Origin: Erodium maritimum
Taxonomy: Eukaryota > Streptophyta > Magnoliopsida > Geraniales > Geraniaceae
Length of the DNA: 64,000 nt
Direction: 5' to 3'
NCBI GenBank assembly: GCA_963921825.1
Contig: OY997593.1
Location: forward strand, 55,908,039-55,972,038
Below are positions 47,381 to 61,193 of this stretch, piece after piece (the stretch's first letter is position 1; every line of letters starts with the position of its first letter). The notes beneath the pieces are model-generated. The model was not told the DNA's origin. It did no database searches and worked only from the letters and a program-made list of their open reading frames with translations. The translations under genes were made by a program, and so were the position numbers.

Positions 47381-48124
47381 TCCAGTAAAAACCATCCTTA
47401 TTGTGCAAACTACGAACCAATCTAAGCCACATGATGCGGTCAAAGTGACGTCAGCAGAGCGCGGGCGATGCTGACACGTGGCAGATTCGCGCGCGCCTGT
47501 GCCCGCGCGCGTGAACATAGTGCCCGTAGTTCAATCCTAAATGTCTAAATGTATATATCATCGTTAGCAATAAAATTAAAGCGGCTTTATATTACTTATG
47601 TGTTGGAATAATATATCGATGTGTGCTCTGATCTATGCCCACCATGCGAATAGAACCATAGATCGAGATAGATCACACTCGATGGGTCCCTAGTCAACAA
47701 AGCTTCACTAGAAGCGACTAGTATGAAAGATGGCTCTTTATGGCTTACGTTCTGTTAGTCATTGGAATGGGATTCCGGAGTCTGATCATACATATCATGT
47801 GGGACATGATATTGGACGACCCGCCCTGAATATGTGCCATAGATTAAGTCATGAACATATTCAGTATCGTAGCTTGTCATGTATCCTTAGACCAAGGAGT
47901 CTTTGTGATCGCTATGTAGTCAACAACTGAGTTTGACCTGAGCCTAACGTTGTCCGTAATAGGGCTTCCATAACGGCCAGGATTGGCTTGGGGACGGGCT
48001 ACATGAGTGACACGAAAGGCGGCTAAGGGATTTATCCCTCATACTGAGGTATGGGAAAGATATCGGTTCTCGGCCGCTTGATCGAGAATGACTGAAAGAA
48101 TAGCATGGCCACGCACATGATACT

Positions 48125-49811
48125 TGTTGGGCCTCGAGGTAGGGTTGGAGATGAACCAACTCGCAGCGGAAAATCAATGAAAACCAAGAGACAATTAAAA
48201 CCATGAAACAACTAACAAAGAATGGATTAACAAGAGAAAAATTCAGCACTAGTTCTTACCAAAACAAGAACATCGGTTAACGAATGATTGGCTTGAGTCT
48301 CCAAGACGCCTACGTATCCACATGGGAATCAAAGCCACGTAGTTCTTCTCTTTGAGGACTCAAGAACACAAACATGGAGGTGGAAACTAGCCAAACCCGA
48401 AATGGCCATGGAAGAGGGAGAGAAAATGTGTTTCCTATTCTTGTCTTGTGTTTGTTATGTTGAAAAAAGATGACTTAAACATAACAAAACCCATACTTGT
48501 CCAACTAAAGGCATGGGACAAGTATGGTGTCAAGTAAGGTGTAAATAGGACAAAGTATGGCAAGACAAGATTGGGTTAGGTGGTGAATCACCAACACCTT
48601 AATCCTTGTCTTGCTTACTTAGTACTAATTAATCAAGACTTGATTAATTAGTTCCATGGGCCTTGGTTGCATGGGCCTTTCATGGGCCTCTTGGAACATG
48701 GCCCGTGGCCATTTCCAACGAGGTCCCGTGATTCGTTCATCGCCTCCAAGCCTTCCATACCGGAAATGTCCAACATTATCCGACGCGATCAATCCCAAGA
48801 CTCCAAGCCTTGTCTCGATCCGTAAAGTCCTATTCACTTACGGGCACATGACCCAAAACCCAGTTTTGGTCATATCCCGAGACAACTCCCTTTTGGCCAT
48901 TCTCCATAAATGTGTCAATGAGTTTCATCCTCCGGTGTGACCCTTAGGTTATGCATGTCAATAGATCAACGTAAAATCCCATTTTACTTGATCCTATTTA
49001 AGTGGCAACTAACGAGACTTTAGTATTGCCTGACATTGCATAGCGAATCGACCCTGTCGATTCTAACCTTTCCGTCGTCCCTGTCATTATCCTTTTATCT
49101 CCGATATCCTGATTGAGATAAGGCATAGAGCCGTCATCCTTATTATTCTCAATCACCGTTCCTTGATATGTGAGATGACTGAAGATATGATACCCAGTAT
49201 CATGTGCATGGCCATGCTATTCTTCCAGTCACTCTCGATCAAGCGGCCGAGAACCGATATCTTTCCCATACCTTAGTATGAGGGATAAATCCCTTAGCCG
49301 TCTTTCGTGTCACTCATGTAGCCCGTCCCCAAGCCAATCCTGGCCGTTATGGAAGCCCTATTACGGACAACGTTAGGCTCAGGTCAAACTCAGTTGTTGA
49401 CTACATAGCGATCACAAAGACTCCTTGGTCTAAGGATACATGACAAGCTACAACACTGAATATGTTCATGACTTAATCTATGGCACATATTCAGGGCGGG
49501 TCGTCCAATATCATGTCCCACATGATATCTATGATCAGACTCCGGAATCTCATTCCAATGACTAACAGAACGTAAGCCATAAAGAGCCATCTTTCATACT
49601 AGTCGCTTCTAGTGAAGCTTTGTTGACTAGGGACCCATCGAGTGTGATCTATCTCGATCTATGGTTCTATTCGCATGGTGGGCATAGATCAGAGCACACA
49701 TCGATATATTACTCCAACACATAAGTAATATAAAGCCGTTTTAATTTTATTGCTAATGATGATATATACATTTGGACATTTAGGATTGAACTACGGGCAC
49801 TAAGACTAACA
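48125..49811 (-). repeat. 3' LTR of copia D
   Basis: 1687 bp, TG...CA ends, very close to the LTRs of copy C. Its partner LTR is absent. Confidence 0.92.
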
Positions 49812-49962
49812 ATCTCCCACTTGCCCTAGTTCCAATCTAAACTCCAATATGTCCCCATCGACTTTACATGTCTAACATGTTCAGGCAGTGACACTGCCTT
49901 AGTCAAAGGGTTGGCTATGTTATCATCTGTTGCAATATCGGTTATCTTCACTTCACCTCAGT

Positions 49963-52900
49963 TCAGTATTTATCTGATGAGGTGGATACGCCGCAGTACA
50001 TGTTTGGATTTGTTATACGATCTAGGCTTTTAGCTTGCGCAATGGCCCTTGTGTTGTCGCAAGATGGATTCACCGTGCTGGATGGGTTTTTAATTACACC
50101 CAGCTCTGCCATGAATTTCCAAATCCACATAGCCTCCTTAGCTGCCTCTGCAGCATCCATGTACTTGGCCTCTGTAGTAGATTCGGCAATGATATCTTGC
50201 TTTACGCTCTCCCAGCTAAAGCTCTGCCATTCAGCGTAAACACATATCCTGATTGACTTCTAAAGTCATCTGGATTTGTCTTGGAAAACTAGCGTCTACT
50301 CATCCTTCGACGACTAGTTCAGCATCATCTTTCCCCCGGGTTAGAATGATGTCTACTGGTACAACATAAGGCTTACGAGACGTCTGGTCTCATACATGTC
50401 ATGGCATATATGATCGATCCTGCCCCCAGGCGCATAGGATTCTCATCATCCTTTTCAGCTCATCAGGTGTCTTAGGACACTGAGTCTTGTTGAGATGAAT
50501 GCCATGACTAGTGGGTAAGAGTCCTTTCTTTGAATCGAGCATTAAGAACCTACTCAATGCCTTGTTCACATAGGTTCCCTGACTTAAATCCAAGACCCTC
50601 TTGGTGCGATCTCTACATATCTTAATCCTTAAGATATGAGAAGCATCGCCTAAGTCCTTTATTGAAAAACACTTCCTCAACCAAGCTTTAGTCTCGTGCA
50701 AGGTTGGGATGTCGTTTTCAATGAGAACCAGAAAGGTAATATTGCTCCCACTAGCCTTCTTATAAACGCAAGATTCATCCTCGTTCTTGATTAAGCCAAA
50801 TCCAATTACAGCTTCATCAAAACGAAGGATCCAACTCCGAGAAGTTCGTTTCAATCCATAAATGGATTTCAACAACTTATAAATCTTTCCTTTATTCTTC
50901 GGATCGTCAAAACCTTTGGGCCGAGACATACAAACGTACTCAGTCAAATTTCCATTTAGGAAAGCGGTTTTGACATCCACTTGCCATATCTCGTAATTAT
51001 GATACGCAGTTATGTCAAGAAGAATTTGGATCGATTTTGACCATAGCCACTAAGGAGAAGGTTTCCTCATAGTCAATCCATTGGATCTGCCTATAACCTT
51101 TCGCCACCAGTTGAGCTTTGTAGGTCAGAGGGTTGCCGTCCATGTCCATCTTCACCTTGAAGATCCATTTGCATCCTATGGTCCTCACACCATTGATGGG
51201 ATCAACCGGTTCCCAGACTCGGTTGTCCGACATGGATTGCATTTCCTCCCTCATGGCTCCCAGCCATAACTCGGAGTCGGGCCCATCCACGACTTCTTGA
51301 AAGGTGGCTGGATCATCGTGATCCACCATGACTTCATTGTCACCTCTGGATACCATATCTTGGAGGTGGAAGATTGACCCTTTCAAATCGCCTTGGACCT
51401 TCCGGAATTGTAACAGGAATTGGTTCTCACTCTACGAGAATCTCTGGCTCCTTTCTACTGGGTTGTCAATTGGTTTAGACAGATCTGTACCATCCTAAAT
51501 TTCTTCGAGATGCACAGTCCTCCTAATGACGTCTTTGGAAACAAAACTTCTTTTCTATAAAGACCCCACCCCAAGCGACGAACACCATGTTCTCACTGGG
51601 ATTGTAGAAATAGTATCCCCTTGTTGCTTTGGGATACCACACGAAGGTGCATATCTCAGATCTTGGTTCGAGCTTAGTCGAAACCAAATGTTTCACATAA
51701 GCCTCGCAACCACAAATCTTTAGGAAGGACAAAGCGGGCATCATCCCGTACCATTTTTTAAAATGGTGTCTCTTCCACACCATTCGTCGAAGCCCGATTC
51801 ACTATGAATGCGGTCGTCTCTAGAGCAAAACCCCTAAAAGAGATTGGGAGATCAGTCCAACTAATCATGGAACAGACCATTGTCTAACAATGTCCGATTT
51901 CTCCGTTTGGCTACACCTTTCAACTACAGTGACCTAGGAGGAGTCCATTCCAAAAGGATCCCATTCTCTTTTAGATGATCTAATAACTCTGTGGTCAAGT
52001 ATTTTCCACCTCGATCCAATCGAAGTGCCTTAATACCTTTGTCGAGCTGGTTATCTACTATAGTCTTAAACTCTTTGAATTTATCAAAAGCTTCAGACTT
52101 ATGTCTCACCGAATAGACATAACCATATTTACTGTAATCATCAGTAAATGTGATAAAGTAGCTAAAAAACCCTCCTGGCAAGTGAACTTATTGGTCTAAA
52201 CACCTTCGAGTGTATAAGCCCCAATAATTCACCCGCCCTTTCATCGCGATCGATAAAGGGCAGTTTAGTCATTTTTCCCATCAAACAAACCTTGCACCTA
52301 TCGATCGAATGGAATTCGAATGAACCTGAAAGCCCGCACTTCTGAAGTGCTGATAGGCGCTTCTTATTTATGCGACCCAAATGACAGTGCCATAACAGAG
52401 TTAGGTTTAAATCGTTGGATTTAGACCTCTTGGTATTAACGGAATATATAAAACTTGAGGCATTATTACCCATATCTAATATGTACAATCCTCCAACCAT
52501 GTCAGTACTGGTATAAAACATATCATTGCATAGAACATTGAAAACTCCATTTCCAATATTAACATTATATCCTTCCTTGTCAAACACGGATACAGATATA
52601 ATATTCCTACTAAAAGTAGGTATGCAATATACATTATACAATACTAAGACAAGGCCTCTTGGCAAAGCAAGACTCATGGATCCTACAGCAGTTGCCACAA
52701 CTCTGAGGTCCATTTCGTGCTTTCCAAATCTCTCCTACTTTCAGCCACCATATATTAGTGCATGTGTGAGATTCAGTCATGGTATCTAATACCCATGAAT
52801 CTTTGGAAGTAGAGAGATGTAGCTCTATAGAGTTAATACCGATTGAAGGCACGGTCCCACCGCCCTTCCTTAGATCATCCAGGTTTCCTGATGAAGGCGC

Positions 52901-53342
52901 AGTCTTACTGCCCTTCTTCAGATCATCCAGGCTATTTGATGAAGGCGCAGTCCCACTGCCCTTCTTCAGATCAGCCGTGAACTTCCTGTAATCCCGGTTC
53001 CAATGACCAGGCTGTTGGCAGTAGAAGCAGACATTCTCAGGTGTCTCATCTTTCCTGCCAAGTGCGCATGGGCCCAGCCCATGCCACTTCCAATTCCCTT
53101 GTTGACCATCAGAATATCCTTGGATCCCAGATCCCTGAGATATTCTTCTCAGCAGTTAATGACACTTCATGTAACTCTGATATGGTCTTAGAGACAGCCT
53201 TGTCAAGGACATATTCTTTGCGTTCAGACTTGAGGACTATCCTCAAAATTCTGTACCATTCCAAATAGTTTGTCCCATTTAGCTTGACCCTGTCAAGAAT
53301 GGTTTTTAATGACAAACTATTAATGTTCGCTGAATTTGCCAT
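49963..53342 (-). pseudogene. copia D gag-pol remnant
   Basis: From ATG 53342 on the minus strand: Gag (53109-53342), protease region (52634-52852), integrase in two frames (52162-52713, 51924-52181), integrase C-part (51523-51783), RT (51015-51386, 50399-50980), RNase H (49963-50160). RT site IEND at 50711-50722. It has an extra frameshift in the integrase near 52165 compared with copies B and C. Confidence 0.9.
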
Positions 53343-54938
53343 TTGATCTACAACAGATAAAATTCAATCAGTAAACTGAATAAATTTTATGAAGATCAAG
53401 CTTAAACACCAACAATCGATTCTAAACCTTTAGAATCTGAAACCAAGATCCTTGATTCACTCGATTAAGCTGAACTAATGCTCACCACTTAATCGAGCTA
53501 TGTAGGTAGGACTCCATCCAATCACATCCAATGTGACTCTTGGCTAGGGTATGCACTTATGTACACGGCTTACCCTATCTGTTACCCTAGCTCAACCTCA
53601 GGCTGAGAATCGTAGTCGGGTCCACCAATTTTCAACTATGGCCCGTCACTATGTAGGTGCTCCGCTAATGTGCACGACACCCACATATGTCGTCCAAACC
53701 TACTACCCCGCTTTCCCATGGATGCTCCGCTAATGCGCACGACACCCATAGGACGGGGAGGTAGTAAGGTGTTGATAATTGGGAGGTATCAGACATGATC
53801 GAGATATCGGTTCTCGGCCGCTTGATCGAGAATGACTGAAAGAATAGCATGGCCCTGCACATTATACTGGGTATCATATCTTCAGTCATCTTACATATCA
53901 AGGAACGGTGATTGAGAATAATAAGGATGACGGCTCTATGCCTTATCTCAATCAGGATATCGGAGATAAAAGGATAATGACAGAGATGACGGAAAGGTTA
54001 GAATCGATAGGGTCGATTCGTTATGCAGTGTCAGGCAATACTAAAGTCTCGTTAGTTGCCACTTAAATAGGATCAAGTAAAATGGGATTTTACGTTGATC
54101 TATTGACATACATAAACCTAAGGGTCACACCGGAGGATGAAACTCATTGACACATTTATGGAGAATGGCCAAAAGGGAGTTGTCTCGGGACATGACCAAA
54201 ACTGGGTTTTGGGTCATGTGCCCGTACGTGAATAGGCCTTTACGGATCGAGACAAGGCTTGGAGTCTTGGGATTGATCGCGTCGGATAATGTTGGACATT
54301 TCCGGTATGGAAGGCTTGAAGGCGATGAGCGAATCACGGGACCTCGTTAGAAATGGCCACGGGCCATGTTCCAAGAGGCCCATGAAAGGCCCATGCAACC
54401 AAGGCCCATGGAACTAATTAATCAAGTCTTGATTAATTAGTACTAAGTAAGCAAGACAAGGATTAAGGTGTTGGTGATTCACCACCTAACCCAATCTTGT
54501 CTTGCCATACTTTGTCCTATTTACACCTTACTTGACACCATACTTGTCCCATGCCTTTAGTTGGACAAGTATGAGTTTTGTTATGTTTAAGTCATCTTTT
54601 TTCAACATAACAAACAAGACAAGAATAGGAAACACATTTTCTCTCCCTCTTCCATGGCCATTTCGGGTTTGGCTAGTTTCCACCTCTATTTTGTGTTCTT
54701 GAGTCCTCAAAGAGAAGAACTACGTGGCTTTGATTCCCATGTGGATACGTAGGCGTCTTGGAGACTCAAGCCAATCATTCGTTAACCGGTGTTCTTGTTT
54801 TGGTAAGAGATAGTGCTGAATTTTTCTCTTGTGAATCCATTCTTTGTTAGTTGTTTCATGGTTTTAATCGTCTCTTGGTTTTTATTGATTTTCCGCTGCG
54901 AGTTGGTTCATCTCCAACCCTACCTCGAGACCCAACAG

Positions 54939-54950
54939 TGGTATCAGAGC
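54939..54950 (+). other. tRNA-iMet primer-binding site of copia E
   Basis: TGGTATCAGAGC, one base after the 5' LTR end at 54937. Confidence 0.94.
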
Positions 54951-56491
54951 CGTGCTACCTTCGGGATTCACAAGACGGTGTTCAAAGTTTCGGTTTTGCT
55001 TGAAAGTTTCGTTTTTGGCATGTTGTTTTGCTAAATTGATTGATAACATGTTTTAAATTATTGTTTATGGATATAATGCATGTAAAATGAATTTTTGAAA
55101 AAAATTTCAAATCTGGAGATTTTGAAAAAAGTTTGATTTTTCGGGTCTCGGGAGCGGGACTCTCGGGGAGCCAAAACCGAGACCGAACGGGGCTCCGTTG
55201 GACGGAGCTAGGCCAAGCATGACCATTGGATGGTTGATATGCCAAGGCTAAACCGTTTTGTTAGTTATTACGAGTTTGGAACCGTCATGACGAACTCGAA
55301 GATCAAATGTTCAAAAGTTTCATTTTTGAACGGTTTCGATAAACCGAGCATCAAAAAATTTCGAAACTTGGCTATTAATTAAAACCAGAAAATCACATGA
55401 TGTTTGATAACATGCTTGTTTGATAACACGATGTGTGATGTGATGTTGGCATGGTGTACATAATAGCCCCGAGCTCGATTTAATTATTTATCGCTTTTCA
55501 CGGTCTGCGAGCCGTTAGAGTTAACGTGTAATTATTCTTTCAAGGTGTGGTCGTCGAACCACTTGTTTGTAATATTTATTTATTCCCGACCTGCGAGTCG
55601 TGTATTAAATTGTAATTTTTACTCAAGACGAAGAAAGGGCGAAAAGGTCATTTGGTGGCTTTTCGGGTGTTGGCATCGGCTTGGAGTCGGTGGAGCTCAA
55701 GAAGCTAGTGGGAGTTAGTTTAGGGGGCTATTATGTGCACATTTATCGCTTTATGCTTGGCTTAGTTTATGCATGACTAATTCTATGTGTTTTAGAATTG
55801 CATGCTTAACTTTATTTACCGAGCATATCACCTCACATGCAAAGATAAAATTGGAATTTTAATCCTTGTGTGTGAACCCTTAGAACCGTCATTGCATTGG
55901 ATGTAGTTGACGGGTTCAAAGGAAGAATTACATTGGATGTAATTTGAGGCATCATTGCATTTGGAATGTAGTTGATGTGCTCATCGCATCTAGGATGTGC
56001 CAAAGTTTTAAACACAACCGGACAAGTAAAAACGGGTCATGTGCGATACCTCCCAATTCTCAACACCTTACTACCTCCCCGTCCTATGGGTGTCGTGCGC
56101 CCTAGCGGAGCATCCATGGGAAAGCGGGGTAGTAGGTTTGGACGACATATGTGGGTGTCGTGCGCCTTAGCGGAGCACCTACATAGTGGCGGGTCATAGT
56201 TGAAAATTGGTGGACCCGACTACGATTCTCAGCTAGGGTTGAGCTAGGGTATCAGATAGGGTAAGCCGTGTACTTAAGTACATACCCTAGCCAAGAGTCA
56301 CATTGGATGTGATTGGACGAGGTCCTACCTACATAGCTCGATTGAGTGGTGAGCCTTCGTTCAGCTTGATCGAGTGAATCAAGGATCTTGGTTTTAGATT
56401 CTAAAGGTATAGAATCGATTGTTGGTGTTTAAGCTTGATCTTCATAAAATTTATTCAGTTTACTGATTGAATTTTATCTGTTGTAGATCAA

Positions 56492-59138
56492 ATGGAAAAT
56501 TCAGCGAACATTAATAGTTTGTCATTAAAAACCATTCTTGACAGGGTCAAACTAAATGGGACAAACTATTTGGACTGGTACAGAATTTTGAGGATAGTCT
56601 TCAAGTCTGAACGCAAAGAATATGTCCTTGACAAGGCTGTCTCTAAAACCATATCAGAGTTACATGAAGTGTCATTAACTGCTGAGAAGAATATATCAGG
56701 GATCTAGGATCCAAGGATATTCTGATGGTCAACAAGGGAATTAGAAGTGGCAAGGGCGGGGCCCATGCGCACTTGGCAGGAAAGATGAGACACATGAGGA
56801 TGTCTGGTTCTACTGCCAATAGCCTGGTCATTGGAACCGGGATTATAGGAAGTTCACGGCTGATCTGAAGAAGGGCAGTGGGACTGCGCCTTCATCAAAT
56901 AGCGTGGATGATCTGAAGAAGGGCAGTAGGACTGCGCCTTCATCAGGAAACCTGTATGATCTAAGGAAGGGCGGTGGGACCGTGCCTTCATCCGGTATTA
57001 ACTGTATAGAGCTACATCTCTCTACTTCCAAAGATTCATGGGTATTAGATACCAGGATTGAATCTCACACATGCACTTATATATGGTGGCTGAAAGTAGG
57101 AGAGGTTTGGAAAGCACGAAGTGGACCTCAGAGTTGTGGCAACTGCAGTAGGATCCATGAGTCTTGCTTTGCCAAGAGGCCTTGTCTTAGTACTGTATAA
57201 TGTATATTTCATACCTACTTTTAGTAGGAATATTATATCTGTATCCGTGTTTGACAATGAAGGATATAATGTTAATATTGGAAATGGAGTTTTCAATGTT
57301 CTATGCAATGATATGTTTTATACCAGTACTGACATGGTTGGAGGATTGTACATATTAGATATGGGTAACAATGCCTCAAGTTCTATATATTCTGTTAATA
57401 CCAAGAAGTCTAAATCCAACGATTTAAACCTAACTCTGTTAAGGCACTGTCATTTAGGTCGCATAAACAAGAAGCACCTATCAGCACTTCAGAAGTGCGG
57501 ACTTTCAGGTTCATTCGAATTCCATTCGATCGATAGGTGCAAGGTTTGTTTGATGGGAAAAATGACTAAAGTGCCCTTTTATCGATCGCGATGAAAGGGC
57601 GGGTGAATTATTGGGGCTGATACACTCGAATGTGTGTAGACCATTAAGTTCACTTGCCAGGAGGGGTTTTAGCTACTTTACCACATTTACTGATGATTAC
57701 AATAAATATGGTTATGTCTATTCGGTGAGACATAAGTCTGAAGCTTTTGATAAATTCAAAGAGTTTAAGACTAAAGTAGAAAACCAGCTCGACAAAGGTA
57801 TTAAGGCACTTCGACTGGATCGAGGTGGAAAATACTTGACCATAGAGTTATTAGATCATCTAAAAGAGAATGGGATCCTTTTGGAATGGACTCCTCCTGG
57901 GACACTGTAGTTGAAAGGTGTAGCCAAACTTAGAAATCGGACATTGTTAGACAATGATCCGTTCCATTATTAGTTGGACTGATCTCCCAATCTCTTTCTG
58001 GGATTATGCTCTAGAGACGACCGCATTCATAGTCAATGGATTGACTATGAGGAAACCTTCTCCTTAGTGGCTATGGTCAAAATCGATCCAAATTCTTCTT
58101 GACATAACTGCGTATCATAATTACGAGATATGACAAGTGGATGTCAAAACCGCTTTCCTAAATGGAAGTTTGACTAAGGACGTTTTATGTCTCATCCAGA
58201 AGGTTTTGTCGATCCGAAGAATAAGGAAAAGATTTGTAAGTTGTTGAAATCCATTTATGGATGGAAACAAGCTTCTCGGAGTTGGATCCTTCGTTTTGAT
58301 GAAGCTGTAATTGTATTTGGCTTAATCAAGAACGGGGATGAATCTTGCGTTTAAAAGAAGGCTAGTGGGAGCAAGCTTACCTTTCTGGTTCTCATTGAAA
58401 ACGACATCCCAACCTTGCACGAGACTAAAGCTTGGTTGAGGAAGTGTTTTTCAATAAAGGACTTAGGCGATGCTTCTTATATCTTAAGGATTAAGATATG
58501 TAGAGATCGCACCAAGAGGGTCTTGGATTTAAGTCAGGGAACCTATGTGAACAAGGCATTGAGTAGGTTCTTAATGCTCGATTCAAAGAAAGGACTCTTA
58601 CCCACTAGTCATGGCATTCATCTCAGCAAGACTCAGTGTCCTAAGACACCTGATGAGCTGAAAAGGATGATGAGAATCCTATGCGCTTGGGGGCAGGATC
58701 GATCATATGTGCCATGACATGTGTGAGACCGGACGTCTCGTAAGCCTTATGTTGTACCAGTAGACATCAGTCTAACCCGGGGGAAATATGATGCTGAACT
58801 AGTCGTCGAAGGATGAGTAGACGCTAGTTTTCCAAGACAAATCCAGATGACTTTAGAAGTCAGTCAGGATATGTGTTTATGCTGAATGGCATAGCTTTAG
58901 CTGAGAGAGCGTAAAGCAAGATACCATTGCCGAATCTACGACAGAGGCCAAGTACATGGATGCTGCAGAGGCAGCTAAGGAGGCTATGTGGATTTGGAAA
59001 TTCACGACAGGGTTGGGTGTAATTAAAAACCCATCCAGCCCGGTGAATCCATTTTGTGACAACACAAGGGCCATTGCGCAAGCTAAAAGCCCAGATCGCA
59101 TAACAAATCCAAACATGTACTACGGCGTATCCACCTAA
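56492..59138 (+). pseudogene. copia E gag-pol remnant
   Basis: Gag start 56492-56707; zinc-knuckle to protease 56904-57200 (protease DTR, first knuckle Cys lost); GAG-pre-integrase and integrase 57121-57594 and 57611-57910, split by a frameshift; deletion near 58035; RT remnant from about 58140, best at 58415-58717 (IEND at 58394-58405); RNase H 58956-59138. More decayed than copies B-D. The integrase and RT are joined by the deletion, so no pol function is possible. Confidence 0.88.
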
Positions 59139-59304
59139 TCAGAGAAATACTGAACTGAGATGAAGTGAAGATAACCTATATTGCAACAGATGATAACATA
59201 GCCAACCCTTTGACTAAGGTAGTGTCGCTGCCAAAACATGTTAGACATGTAAAGTCGATGGGGACATATTGGGGTTTAGATTGGAACTAGGGCAAGTGGG
59301 AGAT

Positions 59305-61042
59305 TGTTAGTATTAGTGCGCGTAGTTCAATCCTAAATGTCTAAATGTATATATCATCGTTAGCAATAAAATTAAAGCGGCTTTATATTACTTATGTGTT
59401 GGAGTAATATATCGATGTGTGCTCTGATCTATGCCCACCATGCGAATAGAACCATAGATCGAGATAGATCACACTCGATGGGTCCCTAGTCAAGAAAGCT
59501 TCACTAGAAGCGACTAGTATGAAAGATGGCTCTTTATGGCTTACGTTCTGTTAGTCATTGGAATGGGATTCCGGAGTCTGATCATAGATATCATGTGGAA
59601 CATAATATTGGACGACCCGCCCTGAATATGTGCCATAGATTAAGTCATGAACATATTCAGTGTCGTAGCTTGTCATGTATCCTGAGACCAAGGAGTCTTT
59701 GTGATCGCTATGTAGTCAACAACTGAGTTTGACCTGAGCCTAACGTTGTCCGTAACAGGGCTTCCATAACGGCCAGGATTGGCTTGGGGACGGGCTACAT
59801 GAGTGACACGAAAGGCGGCTAAGGGATTTATCCCTCATACTGAGGTATGGGAAAGATATCGGTTCTCGGCCGCTTGATCGAGAATGACTGAAAGAATAGC
59901 ATGGCCATGCACATGATACTGGGTATCATATCTTCAGTCATCTCACATATCAAGGAAAGGTGATTGAGAATAATAAGGATGACGGCTCTATGCCTTATCT
60001 CAATCAGGATATCGGAGATAAAAGGATAATGATAGAGATGACGGAAAGGTTAGAATCGACAGGGTCGATTCGTTATGCAGTGTCAGGCAATACTAAAGTC
60101 TCGTTAGTTGCCACTTAAATAGGATCAAGTAAAATGGGATTTTACGTTGATCTATTGACATGCATAAACCTAAGGGTCAAACCGGAGGATAAAACTCATT
60201 GACACATTTATGGAGAATGGCCAACAGGGAGTTGTCTCGAGACATGACCAAAACTGGGTTTTAGGTCATGTGCCCGTACGTGAATAGGACTTTACGGATC
60301 GAGACAAGGCTTGGAGTCTTGGGATTGATCACGTCGGATAATGTTGGACATTTCCGGTATGGAAGGCTTGGAGGCGATGAGCGAATCACGGGACCTCGTT
60401 AGAAATGGCCACGGGACATGTTCCAAGAGGCCCATGAAAGGCCCATGCAACAAAGGCCCATGGAACTAATTAATCAAGTCTTGATTAATTAGTACTAAGT
60501 AAGCAAGACAAGGATTAAGGTGTTGGTGATTCACCACCTAACTAGTACTAAGTAAGCAAGACAAGGATTAAGGTGTTGGTGATTCACCACTTAACCCAAT
60601 CTTGTCTTGCCATACTTTGTTCTATTTACACCTTACTTGACACCATACTTGTCCCATGCCTTTAGTTGGACAAGTATGGGTTTTGTTATGTTTAAGTCAT
60701 CTTTTTTCAACATAACAAACAAGACAAGAATAGGAAACACATTTTCTCTCCCTCTTCCATGGCCATATCGGGTTTGGCTAGTTTCCACCTCCATTTTGTG
60801 TTCTTGAGTCATCAAAGAGAAGAACTACGTGGCTTTGATTCCCATGTGGATACGTAGGCGTCTTGGAGACTCAAGCCAATCATTCGTTAACCGGTGTTCT
60901 TGTTTTGGTAAGAGATAGTGCTGAATTTTTCTCTTGTGAATCCATTCTTTGTTAGTTGTTTCATGGTTTTAATCGTCTCTTGGTTTTTATTAATTTTCCG
61001 CTGCGAGTTGGTTCATCTCCAACCCTACCTCGAGACCCAACA
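59305..61042 (+). repeat. 3' LTR of copia E
   Basis: 1738 bp, about 50 bp longer than its relatives because of a 53-bp tandem duplication (60490-60542, 60543-60595). Ends CTCGAGACCCAACA. Confidence 0.93.
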
Positions 61043-61111
61043 GCTGACACGTGGCAGATTCGCGCGCGCCTCTGCCCGCGCGCGTGAGCGTGTTGACCAC
61101 GCGCGCGCACG

Positions 61112-61193
61112 GTGCTAATAGTTTGGCGCGCACAGTGCTAATAGTTTAGCACAGTGCCAAACTATTAGCACTGTGCGCCCAAACTATTAGCAC
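61112..61193. repeat. Long hairpin-forming inverted repeat
   Basis: Arms 61112-61147 and 61159-61193 (36 and 35 nt, one gap) around an 11-nt loop. Each arm itself carries GTGCTAATAGTTT twice. Part of the small inverted-repeat element. Confidence 0.85.

Larger units (their letters stand above)
48125..53798 (-). mobile_element. Ty1/copia retrotransposon copy D, 5' truncated
   Basis: 3' LTR 48125-49811 (1687 bp), then gag-pol and part of the leader. At about 53798 it stops in mid-leader and copy E sequence resumes, so the rest of the leader, PBS and 5' LTR (about 2.8 kb compared with copy C) are missing. A 67-bp stretch of E's LTR is present on both sides (48058-48124, 53802-53868; 3 mismatches). 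It is younger than E, into whose LTR it inserted. Confidence 0.9.
47518..61042 (+). mobile_element. Ty1/copia retrotransposon copy E, containing copy D
   Basis: 5' LTR 47518-48124 plus 53802-54937 (split by D, first ~10 bp missing); PBS 54939-54950; internal 54938-59304; polypurine tract AAGTGGGAGAT 59294-59304; 3' LTR 59305-61042. No 5-bp TSD. Instead a 45-bp direct repeat with one mismatch flanks it (47470-47514, 61043-61087). The internal region is about 700 bp shorter than in B because the integrase end and RT start are deleted near 58035. It is the only copy in this orientation. Confidence 0.9.

Noticed and set aside
53665..53901. 78-codon frame across the D/E junction
   Set aside because: It spans the rearrangement point between two copia copies and cannot be an ancestral gene.
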